From the NCBI GenBank assembly GCA_021824855.1, contig JAKAJX010000089.1, positions 1-9,539 on the forward strand: DNA of 9,539 bases. Direction: 5' to 3'. The position numbers were made by a program, and so were the translations under genes. The stretch comes from Bacteroidota bacterium. Lineage in GTDB: Bacteria; Bacteroidota; Bacteroidia; Chitinophagales; Chitinophagaceae. Positions 6,907 through 9,539 of the stretch are shown piece by piece. Each line of letters begins with the position of its first letter. Within the stretch, counting starts at the first letter, position 1. Below the pieces are notes generated by a model. That model was not told the origin of the DNA. It did not search any database and worked only from the letters and a program-made list of their open reading frames with translations.

Positions 6907-7287
6907 TTATTTTTTAGGTGCTTTCTTTTTACCTGCAACCGTTTTACGCTTACCTTTTCTGGTACGGCTGTTGGTTTTAGTACGCTGTCCTCGAACAGGA
7001 AGGCCTTTTCTATGACGCAACCCACGGTAACAAGCAATATCTAATAATCGCTTTATACTCATTTGCACTTCACTGCGTAAGGCACCTTCTACTTTAAATT
7101 CGTTGTTGATGATATTACGGATGGCAGCTTGCTCATCATCATTCCACTGACTTACTTTTTTATCAAAATCAATACCTGCTTTTGTAAGAATGTATTGTGC
7201 AGTTGAACGTCCTATACCAAAGATGTAGGTAAGACCAATTTCGCCTCTTTTATTTTTTGGTAAATCTATACCGGCAATACGAGCCAT
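6907..7287 (-). CDS. rpsM: 30S ribosomal protein S13 (uS13)
   Basis: Small-subunit head protein that contacts P-site tRNA through its C-terminal tail and makes bridges to the 50S subunit. 126 residues. The N-terminal part MARIAGIDLPKNKRGEIGL and YIFGIGRSTAQYIL (21-34) is the helix-two-turn-helix RNA-binding region. The middle has IKRLLDIACYRGLRHRKGLP (78-97), followed by VRGQRTKTNSRTRKG (98-112), the family signature. A Lys-rich tail (KRKTVAGKKKAPKK) ends the protein. The gene follows rpmJ by 35 bases and is followed directly by the hairpin at 6872-6901. Confidence 0.99.
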   Translation of the reverse strand: MARIAGIDLPKNKRGEIGLTYIFGIGRSTAQYILTKAGIDFDKKVSQWNDDEQAAIRNIINNEFKVEGALRSEVQMSIKRLLDIACYRGLRHRKGLPVRGQRTKTNSRTRKGKRKTVAGKKKAPKK

Positions 7288-7322
7288 AATTATTAATTTC
7301 TAATTTTAATGTTATTACTTAA

Positions 7323-7439
7323 TTATCCTTGACGTTGCTTAAATCGAGGATTCTTTTTATTAATTACATACAGCTTTCCTTTCCTCTTCACAATCTTACA
7401 GTCTGCACTGCGTTTTTTAATGGAAGCTCTAACTTTCAT
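7323..7439 (-). CDS. rpmJ: 50S ribosomal protein L36 (bL36), zinc-free form
   Basis: Small 38-residue large-subunit protein. Translated from the minus strand it begins MKVRASIKKRSADCKIVKRK and ends GKLYVINKKNPRFKQRQG, which aligns end to end with E. coli L36. The classic zinc ligands C11, C14, C27 and H33 are here S11, C14, N27 and F33, so only one remains and the protein should not bind zinc. It sits in its conserved place between infA (39 bases upstream) and rpsM (35 bases downstream). The leader contains a small hairpin (AACCC/GGGTT, 7462-7474) of uncertain meaning. The gene is easily missed because of its size, but the match over its full length is unambiguous. Confidence 0.96.
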   Translation of the reverse strand: MKVRASIKKRSADCKIVKRKGKLYVINKKNPRFKQRQG

Positions 7440-7478
7440 ATTTGTAATTTTTATCGCTTTTAACCCTTAGGGTTTAAT

Positions 7479-7697
7479 TTATTTATACCTGAAAATAATT
7501 CTACCCCTGCTTAAATCGTATGGACTCATTTCAACTCCTACTTTATCTCCAGGTAAAATTCTTATATAATGCATCCTCATTTTACCTGAGATGGTGGCCA
7601 ATATTTCGTGACCATTTTCCAGTTTAACTCTGAACATAGCATTGCTCAGTGCTTCCAGAATAATTCCATCTTGTTTAATCAGTGGTTGTTTCGACAT
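7479..7697 (-). CDS. infA: Translation initiation factor IF-1
   Basis: Binds the A site of the 30S subunit during initiation and strengthens the action of IF-2 and IF-3. The 72-residue length is exact for the family and the whole protein is one OB-fold. Recognisable stretches are GIILEALSNAMFRVKLENGH (11-30), ISGKMRMHYIRILPGDKV (36-53), and the C-terminal MSPYDLSRGRIIFRYK (57-72). It appears to be the first gene of the alpha operon here. A Bacteroidota -7 box lies 16 bases upstream and the next gene upstream is uvrA, nearly 500 bases away. In many Bacteroidota secY and map precede infA; they are absent. No Shine-Dalgarno is visible and the leader would be only about 10 bases. Confidence 0.98.
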   Translation of the reverse strand: MSKQPLIKQDGIILEALSNAMFRVKLENGHEILATISGKMRMHYIRILPGDKVGVEMSPYDLSRGRIIFRYK

Positions 7698-7713
7698 ACA
7701 ATTTTTGGGGCTG

Positions 7714-7721
7714 CAAAGATA
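7714..7721 (-). promoter_or_regulatory. -7 box of the infA / alpha-operon promoter
   Basis: The minus strand reads TATCTTTG, an exact match to the Bacteroidota housekeeping -7 consensus TAnnTTTG, and continues CAGCCCC, a common context for start sites in these genomes. It is 16 bases from the infA ATG, giving a very short leader. A T-rich stretch near 7742-7747 may serve as the -33 element but lacks a clear TTG. Position, match and context make this the best supported promoter in the window. Confidence 0.65.
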
Positions 7722-7788
7722 TTAGAACACAACCGAATTATGAAAAATTAGTGAAAAAAAATATTGATTTTGTGGAAAATATTTGCAA

Positions 7789-7818
7789 AAGTAGCGGTAT
7801 CAAGAGTTTCAGCTACTT
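7789..7818 (-). terminator. Possible terminator behind the duplicated uvrA tail
   Basis: Inverted repeat AAGTAGC (7789-7795) and GCTACTT (7812-7818) with a 16-base loop. In the minus direction it ends in TTTTGCAAATATTTT. It lies 15 bases after the stop codon of the duplicated uvrA tail, where a terminator of uvrA would be expected if that tail was once the real gene end. The stem is short and the loop large, so it is tentative. Confidence 0.3.
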
Positions 7819-7833
7819 AATAACTCGTTTTTT

Positions 7834-7867
7834 TTATACATATTTTCCGGTAAAACTGGTTTTTATT
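7834..7867 (-). pseudogene. Remnant copy of the uvrA 3' end (direct repeat of 8194-8226)
   Basis: The minus strand encodes TSFTGKYV and then a TAA stop (7834-7836). The real UvrA ends VSFTGKYV-stop. At DNA level 7834-7857 matches 8194-8217 at 23 of 24 bases, and weaker similarity with one gap continues to 7867 / 8226. Beyond that, similarity to uvrA stops. The frame runs back only to an ATG at 7882 (18 codons), which is not a credible gene. The two copies bracket the REP-like array like a long target duplication. Chance similarity or a remnant of a second UvrA-type gene cannot be excluded. Confidence 0.55.
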
Positions 7868-7898
7868 ATCACTACGTTTGCCAATTTCATTCATTCTG

Positions 7899-7991
7899 CA
7901 GATTTCTCACTTCGCTTGGAAGGATGAACTCGTCTTTTCGAGGAAGGAACTTCCCTACGTCTTTTCGAGGTTGGCACAACCGAGAAATCTG
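7899..7991. repeat. REP-like unit A
   Basis: Ends are a perfect 10-base inverted repeat, CAGATTTCTC (7899-7908) and GAGAAATCTG (7982-7991). The interior differs from the other units: it lacks TTCGAAATGAC and instead holds a 13-base direct repeat CGTCTTTTCGAGG at 7931-7943 and 7958-7970, 27 bases apart. This suggests an internal duplication or a patchwork of older units. Confidence 0.75.
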
Positions 7992-8024
7992 TTTGAAATA
8001 AATTTTGCAGGTTTTTTGTTGGGG

Positions 8025-8088
8025 AGATTTCTCACTTCGTTCGAAATGACGGCATTGTTTTTTCGAGGGAGGAACGACCGAGAAATCT
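8025..8088. repeat. REP-like unit B
   Basis: The most compact unit. AGATTTCTC (8025-8033) pairs with GAGAAATCT (8080-8088). It has the arm ACTTCGTTCGAAATGACG (8034-8051) and the opposite arm TTTTCGAGGGAGGAACGACC. The CGTTCGAAATGACG word (8038-8051) recurs exactly in unit C. Confidence 0.8.
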
Positions 8089-8123
8089 GTTGAAATAAAT
8101 GTTGTAAGGTTTCTTGTTGAGGG

Positions 8124-8160
8124 GATTTCTCACTTCGCTTTGCTCCGTTCGAAATGACGC
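8124..8160. repeat. REP-like unit C, left half only
   Basis: It begins GATTTCTCACTTCG (8124-8137) and ends CGTTCGAAATGACG (8146-8159), as in unit B. About ten extra bases (CTTTGCTCCG-like) sit between the two words. The closing GAGAAATCT arm is missing: after 8160 the sequence runs unrelated into the uvrA end. It is therefore a truncated or half-palindrome unit. Confidence 0.7.
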
Positions 8161-8193
8161 TTAGCAGCACCTTTTCTTTCAACCAAGCAAAAA

Positions 8194-9539
8194 TTATACA
8201 TATTTTCCTGTAAAACTTACTTTATTCTTTTTTAAATCGGCAGGTTTTCCGGCAAAAACTAAATTTCCGCCGCCATCTCCAGCTTCGGGGCCTAAATCTA
8301 TTACCCAATCGGCAGATTTTATTACATCGGTATTATGTTCAATAACAATTATAGAATGACCTTGCTCTATTAATGCATTGAACGAGGCCAATAATTTTTT
8401 TATATCGTGAAAGTGCAAACCGGTTGTAGGTTCATCGAATATAAAAAGCACTTGTCCATGCCCTTTTCCTTTGCCCAAAAAACTGGCCAATTTTACACGC
8501 TGGGCTTCTCCACCCGAAAGCGTATCGGACGATTGACCTAATTTAATATATCCCAATCCTACATCCTGCAAAGGCTGAATAGCCGATTTTATATTTTTAT
8601 CGTTGGCAAAAAATTCAAGCGATTGATCTACACTCATTTCCAAAACATCAAACACAGATTTATTTTTATACTGTACTTCTAATACTTCCTCTTTAAAACG
8701 TTTTCCTTCACAAACATCGCAGGTAAGATGCACATCGGCCAAAAATTGCATTTCTATCATTTGTTCACCTTCTCCTTTACAGGCATCACAACGTCCACCA
8801 TCTACATTAAAAGAAAAATGTTTGGGCTGAAAACCTCTAATTTTAGATAATGGCTGTTTTGAAAATAAATCTCGTATCTCGTCATACGCTTTTATGTAGG
8901 TAATAGGATTGCTTCGGGATGATTTTCCTATTGGGTTTTGATCTACCAATTCTATTTGAGTAATACTATCAATATCGCCTGTAATGGCTTTAAATAATCC
9001 TACTTTATCTGTATATTCTCCTTTTAATTTTTGTAAAGCAGAATATAAAATTTGTTTTACCAACGTTGTTTTACCACTGCCACTAACACCGCTAACCACA
9101 CATAATATATTTAAAGGAAACTGAACCGTAATATTTTTTAAGTTATTTTGTTTTGCACCTTCAACGGTAATACTTCTATTCCATTTTCTGATGACGGTCG
9201 GCATATCAATATTTAATTCGCCTTTTAAATATTTTCCTGTTAAACTATTAGGGTTATTAATAAGTGCTTCATAATTTCCCTCAGCTATTACTTCTCCGCC
9301 TAAATGCGAAGCCAGTGGTCCCATATCAATAATATAATCGGCTGCACGCATCATTCCTTCATCGTGTTCAACTACTATTACCGTATTGCCTAAATTGCGT
9401 AAGTTTTTTAAAACTTCAATTAACTTTTGAGTATCTCTTGAGTGTAAGCCGATGGAAGGTTCATCTAAAATATATAAGGAGTTGGTAAGATTAGAGCCCA
9501 AGCTTCGTGTTAATTGAATACGCTGACTTTCGCCGCCAC
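8194..9539 (-). CDS. uvrA: UvrABC excision nuclease subunit A (C-terminal ~447 residues; 5' part outside window)
   Basis: DNA damage sensor of nucleotide excision repair: UvrA dimers scan DNA, load UvrB on lesions and leave. The frame is open to the right edge, where the ABC signature GGESQRIQLTRSLGSN of the first ATPase half begins, so a TTG at 9501 is not a start. Its Walker B ILDEPSIGLHSRD (about 9436-9474) and H-loop VVEHDEG follow. The half ends with the LTGKYLKGEL stretch. The second half has Walker A GVSGSGKTT (about 9062-9098), the zinc module with CDACKGEG (near 8783-8800) and CDVCEGKRF (near 8697-8725), signature LSGGEAQRVKLAS (about 8485-8526), Walker B LFIFDEPTTGLH (about 8417-8452), and H-loop IVIEHN. 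It ends SFTGKYV at 8194. All catalytic elements in the visible part are intact. Its last codons are duplicated 360 bases downstream. Confidence 0.98.
   Translation of the reverse strand, partial: GGESQRIQLTRSLGSNLTNSLYILDEPSIGLHSRDTQKLIEVLKNLRNLGNTVIVVEHDEGMMRAADYIIDMGPLASHLGGEVIAEGNYEALINNPNSLTGKYLKGELNIDMPTVIRKWNRSITVEGAKQNNLKNITVQFPLNILCVVSGVSGSGKTTLVKQILYSALQKLKGEYTDKVGLFKAITGDIDSITQIELVDQNPIGKSSRSNPITYIKAYDEIRDLFSKQPLSKIRGFQPKHFSFNVDGGRCDACKGEGEQMIEMQFLADVHLTCDVCEGKRFKEEVLEVQYKNKSVFDVLEMSVDQSLEFFANDKNIKSAIQPLQDVGLGYIKLGQSSDTLSGGEAQRVKLASFLGKGKGHGQVLFIFDEPTTGLHFHDIKKLLASFNALIEQGHSIIVIEHNTDVIKSADWVIDLGPEAGDGGGNLVFAGKPADLKKNKVSFTGKYV

Larger units (their letters stand above)
7899..8160. repeat. 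Array of three REP-like palindromic repeats
   Basis: Three related units share the opening GATTTCTCACTTCG (7901, 8026, 8124). Two close with GAGAAATCTG (7982, 8080), which pairs with the opening to form long stem-loops. The 34-35 base stretches between units are themselves similar: both hold TTGAAATAAAT and later a GTTTTTTGTTG/GTTTCTTGTTG-like segment. So whole unit-plus-spacer blocks are repeated. The words TTCGAAATGAC and TCGAGGGAGGAACGACCGAG are, from memory, typical of dispersed palindromic repeats in Bacteroidota genomes. Such elements resemble enterobacterial REPs, which are moved by REP-associated IS200/IS605-like transposases. No transposase is in the window. Confidence 0.8.
7698..8193. 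other. Non-coding spacer between uvrA and infA
   Basis: 496 bases without a credible gene. From the infA side it holds the infA promoter (7714-7721), a possible terminator hairpin (7789-7818), a remnant copy of the uvrA 3' end (7834-7867), and an array of REP-like palindromes (7899-8160). The last 33 bases before uvrA (8161-8193) show nothing recognisable. Open frames on both strands exist only because the repeats happen to lack stops. Confidence 0.85.

Noticed and set aside
6655..7044. Short frames over rpsK and rpsM (6655-6843 minus, 6856-7044 plus)
   Set aside because: Out-of-frame shadows of ribosomal protein genes, with TTG-type starts or antisense orientation and no family match.
7462..7474. 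Small hairpin AACCC/GGGTT in the rpmJ leader as terminator
   Set aside because: The stem is only five bases and is followed by A-rich rather than T-rich sequence on the minus strand.
7698..7800. Riboswitch or S4-type leader upstream of infA
   Set aside because: The promoter box is 16 bases from the ATG, leaving a leader too short for a structured element.
7682..8093. Two plus-strand open frames (7682-7927 and 7878-8093) over the spacer
   Set aside because: They cross the infA promoter and the REP-like units, have no family resemblance, and oppose all neighbouring genes.
7899..8160. CRISPR array
   Set aside because: There are only three units with unequal periods (125 and 98 bases), and the 'spacers' resemble each other. 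Units are long stem-loops rather than short identical repeats, and no cas gene is present.
7955..8182. 75-codon minus-strand open frame in the spacer, with ISNGAKRSEKS- and ISNEVRNL-like stretches
   Set aside because: It is a reading of the REP-like repeats. Such peptides are familiar spurious 'hypothetical proteins' produced by these dispersed repeats, and the frame lies wholly inside the array.
9499..9501. TTG at 9499-9501 as a start for uvrA
   Set aside because: The frame continues upstream through GGESQRIQLTRSLGSN, the conserved ABC signature of UvrA, to the window edge.

Overview
The window comes from an AT-rich member of the Bacteroidota. Three things point there. The ribosomal proteins have Bacteroidota-type features: an L36 and an S4 without their zinc-binding cysteines, and an L17 with a long charged tail. 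Genes mostly lack Shine-Dalgarno sequences, and the likely promoters carry the Bacteroidota -7 box TAnnTTTG. The order rplQ-carA is also familiar from this phylum. A Chitinophagia/Sphingobacteriia-like lineage is my best guess from the style of UvrA and of the dispersed repeat, but this is an impression and not proof.

Layout. Positions 1-539 (+) hold the 3' end of a TamB-like envelope protein gene. It runs head-on into a membrane glycosyltransferase gene (536-2080, -), and the two share a palindromic TTAA that supplies both stop codons. Everything from there to the right edge is on the minus strand. In transcription order it reads: uvrA (3' part, 9539-8194), a 496-base spacer, infA (7697-7479), rpmJ (7439-7323), rpsM, rpsK, rpsD, rpoA, rplQ (to 3846), a terminator, carA (3758-2658), aroQ (2537-2115), and the glycosyltransferase.

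The core is the 'alpha operon' of translation and transcription: initiation factor IF-1, ribosomal proteins L36, S13, S11, S4 and L17, and the RNA polymerase alpha subunit. It appears to start at its own promoter directly in front of infA, without secY and map upstream, and to end at a strong hairpin after rplQ. The carA promoter is packed against that terminator. carA (pyrimidine/arginine precursor synthesis) and aroQ (shikimate pathway) are housekeeping biosynthetic genes.

The only non-coding stretch longer than 300 bases is 7698-8193. It contains the infA promoter, a possible old terminator, a duplicated remnant of the uvrA 3' end, and a three-unit array of REP-like palindromic repeats built on AGATTTCTC...GAGAAATCT. 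This is the most unusual part of the window. No defence system, CRISPR array, prophage, rRNA or tRNA was found. The rest is ordinary conserved housekeeping sequence.
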